Shown: positions 42,191 to 50,409 of the stretch, in pieces | Position numbering within the stretch: the stretch's first letter is position 1 | Layout of the letters: every line of letters begins with the position of its first letter | From: Sphingomonas sp. | GTDB lineage: Bacteria > Pseudomonadota > Alphaproteobacteria > Sphingomonadales > Sphingomonadaceae | Assembly: GCF_025353885.1 (NCBI RefSeq) | Contig: NZ_JANXNX010000033.1 | Location: 1 to 62,766, forward strand | Reading direction: 5' to 3' | Length of the DNA stretch: 62,766 nt | Translations under genes and position numbers: made by a program | Notes under the pieces: generated by a model | Told to the model about the DNA's origin: nothing | Databases searched by the model: none | The model's input: the letters and a program-made list of their open reading frames with translations, nothing else

Positions 42191-43784
42191 AGCCCTGCAT
42201 TCGCTGTGGGTTGTGCTCACGCTGGCGTGTGGCGTTGTGGCATCGCCGCTGGCTGCGGCACCGCCTGCCGACATTGAGAACTACGTTACCAGTACACTGA
42301 CGAATTTCGGCGTTCCCGGAGCGGCCGTCGCAATCGTCGAGCCTGGCGGAAGTGCTGCCTTGGGATTTGGCGTCCGTAAGCTTGCCGGCACAATGCGCGT
42401 GGACGAGCATACGCTTTTTCCGATTGGGTCGAATACCAAAGCGTTCACAGTTGCCGGGCTGGCGATACTCATCGATCGCGGCAAGCTGTCATGGGACGAC
42501 CGCATTGAGGATGTCCTGCCAGGTTTCAAATTATATGATGCATATGCCAGCAGGGAGCTGACGGTTCGTGACCTGCTGACTCACCGCAGCGGGCTGGGCA
42601 AAGGACAGGGCGATCTCCTTATTTTTCCCGAGACGAGCTATTCGCGCAAGGAAATCGTGGATCGTCTTCGCTTTCTTCCGCCCAAAACGAGCTTCCGTAG
42701 TGTTTTTGCTTACGATAATGTTCTCTATATTGCGGCTGGCGTCTTGCTCGAACGTGTGTCCGGTCAGCGCTGGGAGGACTTTACGCGAAAAGAAATTTTC
42801 GAACCGCTCGGCATGCGCGACGCAACGCCTTCTTTCGGTGAAATAAGAACAGGCAATCGGGCATGGCCACACGCGCGGACCTCCGGTCTTGTGCGGGGTC
42901 TCGGCCCCGTTGGTGCCTTGCCGTCGGTTCCGAACATCGACAACGAGGCCCCGGCGGGGTCGATCAACGCCAGCGCGACCGACATGACGAAATGGATGTC
43001 GGTGCAGCTTCGCCATGGCGAGATCATCCCGGATGGTAAGCGCCTTTTCAGTGAGACCCGAGCGCGGGAAATGTGGGCGCCGCAAGTGATCGTGCCGACA
43101 CCACCTGGCGAGCCCGAACTCGCAACCTCGCGTCCGAACCTGGAAGCCTATGGCCTCGGCTGGACCATTTCCGATTATCGGGGGCATAAAATCGTGACCC
43201 ACGGCGGCGGTGTATATGGCGGCATTTCGATGGTTGTCATGATTCCGGACCTTGGCGTCGGCATCACCGTCCTCACAAATGCCGAGGAACATTATGCAGT
43301 CAAGGCAATCGCCTATCACTTGCTCGATCACTATCTCGGAGCAAGTCCCGTCGACTGGGCAGCAGCGGGCAAGATCGTCAGAGATCGTCAACTGGGTTTG
43401 GCCGAGATGGCCGTCCGGGCAGCGGTAAAGCCTGATGAAAATGTTACCCCGCCCTTGCCACTCCAGACTTATGCGGGCGTTTACCGCGACGCATGGTATG
43501 GCACGATCACGGTGACGCGAGCAGCAAACGGTCTTGCCATGTCATTTGATCGCTCGACCGGGATGGCCGGACAACTGATCCATGTCGATCATGACACGTT
43601 CCGCACCCACTGGGGGGATCCGGCTATTGAGAACGCTTACGTCACCTTTGCAGTGGGTTCCGACCGCCGCGTTAAGAGCGCACGGATGAAACCCGTTTCC
43701 CCGATCGCAGATTTCAGCTTCGACTTTTCAGACCTTTTGCTTTTGCCGGTTTCCTTATCGGAAAGTGCGCGCCAATCCCCATGA
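42168..43784 (+). CDS. exported class C beta-lactamase-fold serine hydrolase (DUF3471 C-terminus)
   Basis: 538 residues if it starts at the TTG at 42168, which overlaps the regulator by 23 bases. That start gives a complete signal peptide (ALHSLWVVLTLACGVVASPLAAA), and no ATG is available before the mature domain, so a TTG, CTG or GTG start is required. Catalytic motifs: PIGSNTKAFTV (SxxK), FAYDNVLYIAAG (YxN) and THGGGVYGG (HxG). The C-terminal DUF3471 part is AGVYRDAWYGTITV, ending PVSPIADFSFDFSDL, closely parallel to the protein at 30795. A paralogue brought under direct coupling with the regulator. Likely hydrolysis of peptides or esters in the periplasm. Confidence 0.83.
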   Translation: MTRLRGVKALHSLWVVLTLACGVVASPLAAAPPADIENYVTSTLTNFGVPGAAVAIVEPGGSAALGFGVRKLAGTMRVDEHTLFPIGSNTKAFTVAGLAILIDRGKLSWDDRIEDVLPGFKLYDAYASRELTVRDLLTHRSGLGKGQGDLLIFPETSYSRKEIVDRLRFLPPKTSFRSVFAYDNVLYIAAGVLLERVSGQRWEDFTRKEIFEPLGMRDATPSFGEIRTGNRAWPHARTSGLVRGLGPVGALPSVPNIDNEAPAGSINASATDMTKWMSVQLRHGEIIPDGKRLFSETRAREMWAPQVIVPTPPGEPELATSRPNLEAYGLGWTISDYRGHKIVTHGGGVYGGISMVVMIPDLGVGITVLTNAEEHYAVKAIAYHLLDHYLGASPVDWAAAGKIVRDRQLGLAEMAVRAAVKPDENVTPPLPLQTYAGVYRDAWYGTITVTRAANGLAMSFDRSTGMAGQLIHVDHDTFRTHWGDPAIENAYVTFAVGSDRRVKSARMKPVSPIADFSFDFSDLLLLPVSLSESARQSP

Positions 43785-43876
43785 GATCGCGGTGCTTGAG
43801 CTAATGGTCGGCGTAAACGGGGCTTGTGGGAAGTTGAGGTCCGAAAAGCGCTGACGGAGCTAGTCGGCCCGCGTCG

Positions 43877-43905
43877 AAGGGAGATAGCCCAGGCTATGCT
43901 CCCTT
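43877..43905. terminator. hairpin terminator between convergent genes
   Basis: AAGGGAG-ATAGC (43877-43888) pairs with GCTAT-g-CTCCCTT (43893-43905), a 12-bp stem with one bulged G and a four-base loop. It lies between the convergent serine hydrolase and SnoaL-type genes and separates Regions 4 and 5. The U-run is short, so it may work in both directions with modest strength. Confidence 0.65.
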
Positions 43906-43922
43906 AAACAGCAAAGGTGGGT

Positions 43923-45059
43923 TTATTCCGATGTCATCGCCGCCAGTTTCAACTGCACCAGCATCGAAAACTCATCGTAAACGACCCATTCGTCGACGAT
44001 CTTGCCATCTATGATGTGAAAATGGGTAAATCCCATGACCGACAATTTGTGGCCGGTCGGGGCACCGAGTGAGCCGTAGCCAAAGTGATGGCCGTCCATC
44101 ATCCAGCGCACCGCGACCTTTTCGCCGCCCTCTTCGCTCGGCGTTGAGCAAATGTGCTGCGGCACGAACGCGCAGTCGGGCATCAGCGCGACAAGACGCA
44201 TCGTCTGCTGGAGGACGGCAGCGGTGCCATAGAGTTCGCGCATCATCGGGCCGTGCCACTGGACAGTCGGTGCATAGATGTCAGCGATCTTGCCGAACAT
44301 GCGCTTGTTGTAAATGTGATGGAGCCAACGGAGAACCTGCGCTTCGTTGTCGGTATGCGCGATGGAGACATCGGCTTCGGACTCGGGCGGATACTGGCCC
44401 AGCAGGCGGCGGTTTTCAGACAGTTCGAACACGTCCTCGCCACGCGCTAATTTGGCCGCCGCGAGGGTTTCGGCATAGGCATGGGGGTCGATGCCGAGTT
44501 GGACGAGCAGCGCCATATTGTCGCGCACGACCCATTCGCGGTAAATCTTATTTTCGAAGATCATGCAGTCGGCCACAGTACGTGTCACAAAGGTTCGGCC
44601 CGTCGGCTTTCCCCATTGTCCGTATTCGGTGTGGCGTCCGGTGCCGTGCGTCATGTGGCTTGTATAAAAGCCGTCGACATCGTTGCCGCGCCAGATGACC
44701 TGAGTCGCCATGCCACGACGGTCGGGCAGTTCGACCAGACGCTGGATGGTTTCGCGAACGATGGTTTCGCGATCATACATCGTGCCGAGATTGCCATAGA
44801 CGACACAATTATGCGTGTAGTGGGTGTAGATCAGGCCGACATCACGCTCGTCCCAGATTTTGTGGGTGCAACGAATGATGTAATCGACGATATCGGTGTA
44901 AACGTCGTCAAAGCCGTTCAGGCTCTGGACGCGCGCGCGCCCTTCGGGCGCCAACTGCGTATAATCGCGGCGCTCGACCTGGAGGACGGCTTCCGGCGAA
45001 TAAGGCTGGGTGCTGTTTTTGCTGACTTTCGTCGAAGCTGTTGGATCGGCGTCGCTCAT
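43923..45059 (-). CDS. tandem SnoaL-like (NTF2-fold) domain protein
   Basis: 378 residues made of two related NTF2/SnoaL-like halves. The first spans about 45-190 (WDERDVGLIYTHYTHNCVVYG, quoted as DVGLIYTHYTHNC; then IFENKIYREWVVRDNMALLVQLG) and the second about 240-375 (NKRMFGKIADIYAPTVQWHG, then IIDGKIVDEWVVYDEFSMLVQL). The parallel endings 'I....I..EWVV.D...LVQL' show an internal duplication. SnoaL proteins act as polyketide cyclases, isomerases or hydrolases; here a ring-opening or isomerisation step of an unknown catabolite is possible. It overlaps the alpha/beta hydrolase gene by four bases and is the second gene of that short operon. Cytoplasmic, no signal. Confidence 0.8.
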   Translation of the reverse strand: MSDADPTASTKVSKNSTQPYSPEAVLQVERRDYTQLAPEGRARVQSLNGFDDVYTDIVDYIIRCTHKIWDERDVGLIYTHYTHNCVVYGNLGTMYDRETIVRETIQRLVELPDRRGMATQVIWRGNDVDGFYTSHMTHGTGRHTEYGQWGKPTGRTFVTRTVADCMIFENKIYREWVVRDNMALLVQLGIDPHAYAETLAAAKLARGEDVFELSENRRLLGQYPPESEADVSIAHTDNEAQVLRWLHHIYNKRMFGKIADIYAPTVQWHGPMMRELYGTAAVLQQTMRLVALMPDCAFVPQHICSTPSEEGGEKVAVRWMMDGHHFGYGSLGAPTGHKLSVMGFTHFHIIDGKIVDEWVVYDEFSMLVQLKLAAMTSE

Positions 45060-45886
45060 TGGAAATCCTTGGTCTGTCGCGCAGTGCGAGGAGGGAGGGT
45101 ATCAGTGTTGATGGAAAGAATCTTCAACCAGTCGCTCAGATGGCGGGCGACGGCGTCGGGTGCTTCGAGCAGGACATAGTGACCGGCCCCGAGAATGATG
45201 GCGAGCTCCGCGCCAGGAATAGCTTCGGCGATCTCGGTATGACGGCTAGGGGGACAGATACTGTCGACAGCACCGCATACGACCAGCGTCGGCATTTTAA
45301 GATTGCGCAGGCGAAGGCGACTGTCGGCTCGGGAAATGGCGATTTCAACTTGCTGCGCATAGGTAGCAACGCCCGTCGCTTCGGCCATTTCGATTGCCAG
45401 CGCCTTGAGATCTTTATCATCCCGATTTGCAGGAGCCGTCGATTCGGGCCAAATATTATCAATGAAATGTGCAGCCAGTCCGCGTGCGCGGGCGTCGGCG
45501 ACGCCGTGGCGACGAATGGCCGCATTTTTCACAGGATCGGCGCGCGCGGTGGTGGCGATCAGCGCCAGTCCCATAACGCGCTCCGGAGCAATGGCTGCGA
45601 TTTCGAGAGCAACGATGCCGCCCAGCGAAAAGCCGACCAACGCAAATCTTGATGGCGCACGGGCCAGTATGTGCCGAGCCAGTGCCGTGGTCGATTCCGC
45701 GCGGCTTATTGGAATGTCCATCGTCGGACTATCTGCAAAAACCGAAGCAAAGGGCGCGAATATGCGGGCGTCGCACAATGTGCCGGGAAGTAACAGCAGT
45801 GGCACTGGATCGTCGAAATCGGGTGAGTTGGCAAAAAGGGCTGCGCCCTTTCGTCGGTCTTCCCCTTGCGTCGTTGGTGCCATCAT
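45056..45886 (-). CDS. alpha/beta-fold hydrolase
   Basis: 276 residues. The oxyanion region LLLLPGTLCDARIF, the nucleophile elbow LVGFSLGGIVALE (Ser in GFSLGG), the acid region VVCGAVDSICPP and the catalytic His in LGAGHYVLLEAPDAVA are all in the expected order. This resembles small-ester or enol-lactone hydrolases such as PcaD/MenH-like enzymes. No signal peptide. First gene of a two-gene operon with the SnoaL protein, divergent from the cupin gene, with a LacI-type palindrome between them (45941). Two adjacent ATGs (45886, 45883) are possible starts. Substrate unknown. Confidence 0.85.
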   Translation of the reverse strand: MMAPTTQGEDRRKGAALFANSPDFDDPVPLLLLPGTLCDARIFAPFASVFADSPTMDIPISRAESTTALARHILARAPSRFALVGFSLGGIVALEIAAIAPERVMGLALIATTARADPVKNAAIRRHGVADARARGLAAHFIDNIWPESTAPANRDDKDLKALAIEMAEATGVATYAQQVEIAISRADSRLRLRNLKMPTLVVCGAVDSICPPSRHTEIAEAIPGAELAIILGAGHYVLLEAPDAVARHLSDWLKILSINTDTLPPRTARQTKDFQ

Positions 45887-45940
45887 GGCTGGAATTGCTC
45901 CGGTCGCTCTTGCGTTGCGGTTTCATATGTCTTAGCGTTA

Positions 45941-45956
45941 TTGCATCCGAATGCAA
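45941..45956. promoter_or_regulatory. LacI-type operator palindrome (site 1)
   Basis: TTGCATCCGAATGCAA, a 16-bp dyad with one off-symmetry base. It is identical to the site at 48447. It lies between the divergent hydrolase and cupin genes, 36 bases before the cupin start and 55 before the hydrolase start. Central CG flanked by inverted half-sites is typical of LacI-family operators. Confidence 0.8.
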
Positions 45957-45991
45957 CAGGTCGTCGAACACGACCATTCAAGGGAATTACA

Positions 45992-47023
45992 GTGTCCGAG
46001 TGGAGCCAATCGGCGATGAATGCGCGCCTTGTTCGTTATGCGGACCTGATCCCGTGCCGCACGGCATTTCTAGACACCAAAACGCCGGGATCGACCGAAA
46101 AGGAAAACTTCACGATCATCGGCAAGGGTGTGTCGGAAAGTCCCGAGCAGGTCGTCCATATCGCCGAACCCCATGGTTTCAACATCGGTGCCGCGCGCCA
46201 GCCGTTGGGATGCGTCAATTCGCAGCACAGCCATGAGACCGCCGAGGTTTTCATCATTCATTCGGGTAAATGGCGGCTGATCTTTGGCCCCAATCGCGAA
46301 GACGGCTCGCTCGAGATCGGGCCGGGCGACGTTGCCTCTGTGCCGACCCGAATGTTCCGTGGGTTCGAGAAAGTCGATGAAGGCACAGGGTTTCTGTTCA
46401 CGGTTTTGGGTGAGGACGATCCAGGTCAGGTAACCTGGGCTCCAGCAGTTTTCGAAGCGGCGGCGGATTTTGGTTTGAAACTGGCAAAGGGTGGTCGCCT
46501 GATCGACACGTCGAGCGGTTCCGCCCAGTTGAAAGATGTCGAGATGGAAGGCGTGCTGACCGAAAGCCAGCTTGCTGAATTGCAGACGCCTCCCGCTGAA
46601 AAGCTGGCCGAATGCGTTGTGCTGGCAGGCGATATCGTCGCCAATCCAACTTCGCCACTCGCGGCGGTCGGCGTCGAGGAAGCAGGCATCATCGTGCCGT
46701 GCGCGACACGTGATGGGTTTGCCGCTGGACCGATCAAGGGCTGGTGGCCACAGGATTTCAACTTGCGCCAGCTCACTTTGCAAACCGGAGCGTATGTCCC
46801 GACACACGCACGAGCCGAAGCCGAAGTGCTGATGGTTCAGGAGGGGACGATCGAGATCAGCTGGGCGGATGGTGGGTTGATCATGGGCGCTGGCGACACG
46901 CTGACCGTGCCGATCGGGCTGAGCCACGCATTCCGGAATACAGCGTCGGTGCCCGCCAAAGTATTCGTGGTGCGTGGAACGGTTGATCCGGCGCTCCCGG
47001 TTTTCGATTCGAAGCCGGTTTAG
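45992..47023 (+). CDS. two-domain cupin protein
   Basis: 343 residues from GTG 45992, with AGGG eight bases upstream; ATG 46016 is an alternative. Two cupin domains: the first (about 60-140) has QHSHETAEVFIIHSGKWRL (HSHETAE gives His, His and Glu ligands) and GDVASVPTRMFRGFE. The second (about 255-330) has THARAEAEVLMVQEGTIEI, GAGDTLTVPIGLSHAFRN. The second lacks a full HxH pair, reading THARAEAE. It could be a dioxygenase, isomerase or sensor-like bicupin; the metal site is likely in the first domain. Divergent from the hydrolase and followed by a strong terminator. Part of the LacI-controlled island. Confidence 0.8.
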   Translation: MSEWSQSAMNARLVRYADLIPCRTAFLDTKTPGSTEKENFTIIGKGVSESPEQVVHIAEPHGFNIGAARQPLGCVNSQHSHETAEVFIIHSGKWRLIFGPNREDGSLEIGPGDVASVPTRMFRGFEKVDEGTGFLFTVLGEDDPGQVTWAPAVFEAAADFGLKLAKGGRLIDTSSGSAQLKDVEMEGVLTESQLAELQTPPAEKLAECVVLAGDIVANPTSPLAAVGVEEAGIIVPCATRDGFAAGPIKGWWPQDFNLRQLTLQTGAYVPTHARAEAEVLMVQEGTIEISWADGGLIMGAGDTLTVPIGLSHAFRNTASVPAKVFVVRGTVDPALPVFDSKPV

Positions 47024-47030
47024 CCGCTTG

Positions 47031-47059
47031 CTCCGCATCTCCACTGGGGAGATGCGGAG
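47031..47059. terminator. strong bidirectional terminator
   Basis: A perfect 12-bp stem, CTCCGCATCTCC (47031-47042) with GGAGATGCGGAG (47048-47059), with a five-base loop and TTT following on the plus strand. It ends the cupin gene and the convergent HisD-like gene. Confidence 0.85.
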
Positions 47060-47067
47060 TTTGGTGA

Positions 47068-48381
47068 TCAGGCTGCGCTGGCGGCCAACTGCCGGTCGTA
47101 GCGGATGGCTGCGGCTTTCTGATGGCCTTCAAGACCTTCGCTGCCGCTTTGGCGGATCGCCGATGGGGCAACCGCGGCAACACCGGCGGCGTCGAGCCAC
47201 TGGTAAGTTGCGATCTTCACATAAGAACCAACCCACAAGCCGCCGGTGTAACGGCCTGCGCCTATCGTTGGCAACGTGTGGTTGGTGCCCACACACTTGT
47301 CCGAATAGACGACGCTGGCATTTTCACCGATAAAGAGAGACCCGTAGTTGCGGACCTTGTACGAAAACGCGTGCGGGTCGGCGGTGTGTATCTGGAGATG
47401 TTCGGCAGCGACATGATCTGAATAAGCGATCATCGCAGCTTCATCGACGCAATAGACAATTTCGCCGTAATTGTCCCAGCTTTCGCGAGCGACGGTCGCG
47501 GTTGCCAGTGTTTCAAGTTGGCGGGCGACTTCGAGCACTGTCGCTTCGGCAAGCGCGCGATCGGTGGTGATCAGGCCGACGCGAGTGCGGACGTCATGTT
47601 CGGCCTGCCCCAAAAGGTCGGTGGCGATCAGTTCGGGGTCGCCGGTCGAATCGGCGACGACGAAGATTTCCGATGGCCCGGCAAGCTGGTCGATGCCGAT
47701 GGGGCCGAAAACTTGGCGCTTGGCTTCGTTCACGAAGGCATTGCCGGGTCCCATGATCTTGTTCACCTGCGGCACGCTTTCGGTGCCGAACGCCATTGCC
47801 GCGATTGCCTGTGCGCCACCGATCCGGAAAATCCGGTCTGCGCCGGACAGATGGCAACCGGCGATCATCGCGGGGTGGGCGTTTGGCGGAAGGCAGGCGA
47901 CGACTTCGTCACAGCCAGCGACCTTGCCCGGAACAATCGTCATGATCGGCGCCGAAAGCAGCGGGAAACGACCGCCAGGAACATAGGCACCGACGCGTTC
48001 GATAGGGATGACGCGGTGGCCGAGGTGGAGGCCCGGCATCGGTTCGATGTCGAGCGGCAGTATCGTGTCGAGCTGCGCCTGTGCGAAATGACGAACGTTT
48101 TCGATAGCGAATTCGGTGTCGGCCTGGGTCTGCTTTTCCATGCCAGCCAGCGCAGCAAGGCGTTCGGCGGGAGAAACTTCGAAACGCTCCAACTCGATCT
48201 TGTCGAACTTGCCCGAATATTCGCGCACAGCCGCATCCCCACGAAGCCGCACGTCTTTCAGGATCTGGGTTACGAGATCGACGACGTCGCCGGTATCGGC
48301 AAGCGAATTCCGACCCGGTGCCTTTACGTATGTCGCTCGCCCCTCGAACCCAATCGGGGCACTTCCAATCGCCGTCGTCAT
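47068..48381 (-). CDS. HisD-family alcohol dehydrogenase, paralogue 1
   Basis: 437 residues of the histidinol dehydrogenase family. Zinc and catalytic residues of HisD are kept: Gln/His in LLGQAEHDVR, Glu/His in VAAEHLQIHT, the Asp in VYSDKCVGTNH and the His in [21 protein letters not shown] and GPGNAFVNEAKRQVFG are family motifs. The ending [22 protein letters not shown] resembles HisD homologues outside histidine synthesis, such as the sulfopropanediol dehydrogenase group. No his genes are near, so I expect NAD-dependent oxidation of a primary alcohol to a carboxylate in the island's pathway. ATG 48381, preceded by GAGAGG, was chosen over a 41-residue extension. A LacI operator lies upstream. 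Confidence 0.85.
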   Translation of the reverse strand: MTTAIGSAPIGFEGRATYVKAPGRNSLADTGDVVDLVTQILKDVRLRGDAAVREYSGKFDKIELERFEVSPAERLAALAGMEKQTQADTEFAIENVRHFAQAQLDTILPLDIEPMPGLHLGHRVIPIERVGAYVPGGRFPLLSAPIMTIVPGKVAGCDEVVACLPPNAHPAMIAGCHLSGADRIFRIGGAQAIAAMAFGTESVPQVNKIMGPGNAFVNEAKRQVFGPIGIDQLAGPSEIFVVADSTGDPELIATDLLGQAEHDVRTRVGLITTDRALAEATVLEVARQLETLATATVARESWDNYGEIVYCVDEAAMIAYSDHVAAEHLQIHTADPHAFSYKVRNYGSLFIGENASVVYSDKCVGTNHTLPTIGAGRYTGGLWVGSYVKIATYQWLDAAGVAAVAPSAIRQSGSEGLEGHQKAAAIRYDRQLAASAA

Positions 48382-48446
48382 CGTTGATCCTCTCGTTGCC
48401 TGTCCGGATACCATGCGTGAAACTCTATGGACCGTTCCACCATGCA

Positions 48447-48462
48447 TTGCATCCGAATGCAA
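48447..48462. promoter_or_regulatory. LacI-type operator palindrome (site 2)
   Basis: TTGCATCCGAATGCAA, identical to site 1. It lies in the 184-base divergent region between the HisD-like gene (start 66 bases away) and the LacI regulator gene (start 104 bases away), so it probably mediates both operon control and autoregulation. Confidence 0.82.
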
Positions 48463-48565
48463 CGGTTGCCAAGGACTCTTTGATTTTGGGATTGAAACGG
48501 TCATCTATTGCACTCGGGGCAAAAGGCGGCTTGATGCCCGATCTTGTTAGTTTTCGAGGGCGGTT

Positions 48566-49639
48566 ATGGCAGCGGGCAGCGGCAGCAAGCGATCAAAGCC
48601 GGCAGGCGAGGTGATGCCGGCAGAAACCGAGTTTCGTGCCAATGGTCGACGGCCGACGTCGTACGATGTCGCCCTTCGGGCAGGCGTGTCGCAATCGGCG
48701 GTTTCGCGCTGCTATTCTCCGAACGCCAGCATCGCACCCGCGACGCGCGAGCGAATCATTCTTGCCGCCAACGAGCTGGGCTATAGCCCGAATGCCCTGG
48801 CGCAGGCGTTGATTTCGCGGCGCACCAACCTCGTCGCCGTGCTGATATCAAGCCTGACCATGCTGTATTATCCCGAGGTTTTGGCGGAGCTGACCGAGCG
48901 TCTGACTGTGCGGAACATTCGTGTGCTGCTGTTTTCCTTGCACGCGGAAGGCGAAGTAGACGACGTGCTGGATCAGGTCTGGCGCCATAGCGTGGACGGC
49001 GTAATTTGCGCCGCGCGACTCTCGGATGAGCAGATCCAGATGTTCGAGGATCGCCATGTGCCTCTCGTTCTTTACAATCGCGTATCAGGAACCGCCTCCG
49101 CCGCCTCGGTCTGCTGCGATTCCGTGGCGGGGGAGCGGGACCTCATCGGCAAGCTGCTGGCCGCGGGACATAAAAAGTTCGGCATTATTGCCGGGCCGCA
49201 GGATAGCTATGTCGGAGAAGAGCGGCGCGAAACAGCGTCTGAAACTTTGCGCCAATCGGGGATTCTCGACGTTCCCGTTGTGCGCGGCGATTTCAGCTAT
49301 GAAAGCGGCAGTACGGGGTTGCAGGCTTTGATGGCGAACGACGCGAGCTTCGACGCGGTTGTCTGCGTTAGCGATCAGATGGCGATCGGGGCGATCGATG
49401 CCGGTCGTGAAGTATTCAGGCTGCGCATTCCCGAAGATTTGTCGGTCGTAGGGTTTGACGGTTCGGGTCCGGCAACCTGGTCGAGCTATCAGGTGACTTC
49501 GGTCCGCCAGCCTGTCCAACGGATGACCGAGGCGGCGGTGACGATGCTGGTCGAACGAATCGAGGATGCGTCGCTTCCTGCCGAGCGCCGTCTTTTCACC
49601 GGCCAGTTCATTATCGGTCGGTCGGCACGAATGGCCTGA
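48566..49639 (+). CDS. LacI-family transcriptional regulator
   Basis: 357 residues. DNA-binding headpiece: PTSYDVALRAGVSQSAVSRCYSP (about 30-52) gives the helix-turn-helix, and ANELGYSPNALAQAL is the hinge region. The periplasmic-binding-protein-like core follows (TNLVAVLISSLTMLYYPEVL, DAVVCVSDQMAIGAIDAG and DLSVVGFDGSGPATW). Ligand class cannot be deduced, but the family usually binds sugars or related polyols and nucleosides. About 28 residues precede the headpiece, unusual but seen in some members. It is divergent from HisD paralogue 1 and its predicted sites (45941, 48447, 53662, 58857) cover all promoters of the island. It converges with the aldolase gene. Confidence 0.94.
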   Translation: MAAGSGSKRSKPAGEVMPAETEFRANGRRPTSYDVALRAGVSQSAVSRCYSPNASIAPATRERIILAANELGYSPNALAQALISRRTNLVAVLISSLTMLYYPEVLAELTERLTVRNIRVLLFSLHAEGEVDDVLDQVWRHSVDGVICAARLSDEQIQMFEDRHVPLVLYNRVSGTASAASVCCDSVAGERDLIGKLLAAGHKKFGIIAGPQDSYVGEERRETASETLRQSGILDVPVVRGDFSYESGSTGLQALMANDASFDAVVCVSDQMAIGAIDAGREVFRLRIPEDLSVVGFDGSGPATWSSYQVTSVRQPVQRMTEAAVTMLVERIEDASLPAERRLFTGQFIIGRSARMA

Positions 49640-49653
49640 CTGCAATCTCGCTT

Positions 49654-50409
49654 TCAGCTTTTGGCGCGGGCGATCAGGTCGGCGGCACCCGCAAGCATGA
49701 AGCCGTGGTCCGAACCCAACAGAAACAGGCTCGCGCCCTTGTCCCGCCAATAGGGAACGTCGCCGACGCGCGCGAGGAACATGCCGACCGGCCGATCATG
49801 ACGAAGACCCGCGGCACACACGGCCTCCACCGCCGCCACCACGCGGGGGTCGTCCTGATCTTCGCTGCCATAGGCCACCGTCAGGTCGACACGACCGACG
49901 AACAGCGCGTCGATGCCCTCGACTTGAGCAATCTCATCGATGCCATCGATGGCTTCCGGGTCTTCGATCTGGGCAATTACAACGGTGCGCGCGGCGCTTG
50001 CTGCCTTGTGCATCGCCATGGGGGTCGTCGTGTATCCGGCTGCACGTGAAGACCCGGCATAGCCGCGCCCGCCGCGTCCGTAATGGCACGCGGCCACCGC
50101 AGCGCGTGCTTCTTCGACAGAGCGAATATGGGGCAGGACAACCCCCGTCGCGCCACAATCGAGCGCGTTGAGGATATGTTCGGGCGTTGACGATGGCACG
50201 CGGACCAGAACGTCTTGACCTTTAGCGCGCGCAGCCATGATGCACAGATCGATGGCCGCTCGATCGAAGGGCGAATGCTCGGCGTCGAGGCAAAGGCAAT
50301 CCATTCCGGTCAGCGCCAGTACCTCCACCACTATCGGCGAAGGTGTTTTGACGAACGTGCCGACAATCAGTTCGCGCGCCGCCAGCCGTTCTTTCAGCGT
50401 CGCGATCAC
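49654..50409 (-). CDS. HpcH/HpaI-family aldolase
   Basis: 251 residues from GTG 50409, which overlaps the MetE-like stop by four bases. Class II pyruvate aldolase motifs: FVKTPSPIVVEVLALTG, CLDAEHSPFDR (catalytic His), the metal Glu in VIAQIEDPEAI and Asp in FVGRVDLTVAYGS. It cleaves a 4-hydroxy-2-oxo acid to pyruvate (or oxaloacetate) plus an aldehyde, as expected for a late step in carbon chain breakdown. Last gene of a run of six minus-strand genes (MFS, amidase, HisD2, SDR, MetE-like, aldolase). A longer reading frame upstream to 50808 is a shadow of the MetE-like gene. Cytoplasmic. Confidence 0.9.
   Translation of the reverse strand: MIATLKERLAARELIVGTFVKTPSPIVVEVLALTGMDCLCLDAEHSPFDRAAIDLCIMAARAKGQDVLVRVPSSTPEHILNALDCGATGVVLPHIRSVEEARAAVAACHYGRGGRGYAGSSRAAGYTTTPMAMHKAASAARTVVIAQIEDPEAIDGIDEIAQVEGIDALFVGRVDLTVAYGSEDQDDPRVVAAVEAVCAAGLRHDRPVGMFLARVGDVPYWRDKGASLFLLGSDHGFMLAGAADLIARAKS

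Noticed and set aside
27504-43784. Class C beta-lactamase-fold proteins as antibiotic resistance genes
   Set aside because: They carry the general SxxK/YxN/HxG motifs shared with peptidases and esterases, and their operon contains peptide uptake and epimerase genes, so resistance is not supported.
43923-45059. SnoaL-like protein as sign of a polyketide biosynthetic cluster
   Set aside because: No ketosynthase, acyl carrier protein or related gene exists in the window; the neighbours are catabolic.
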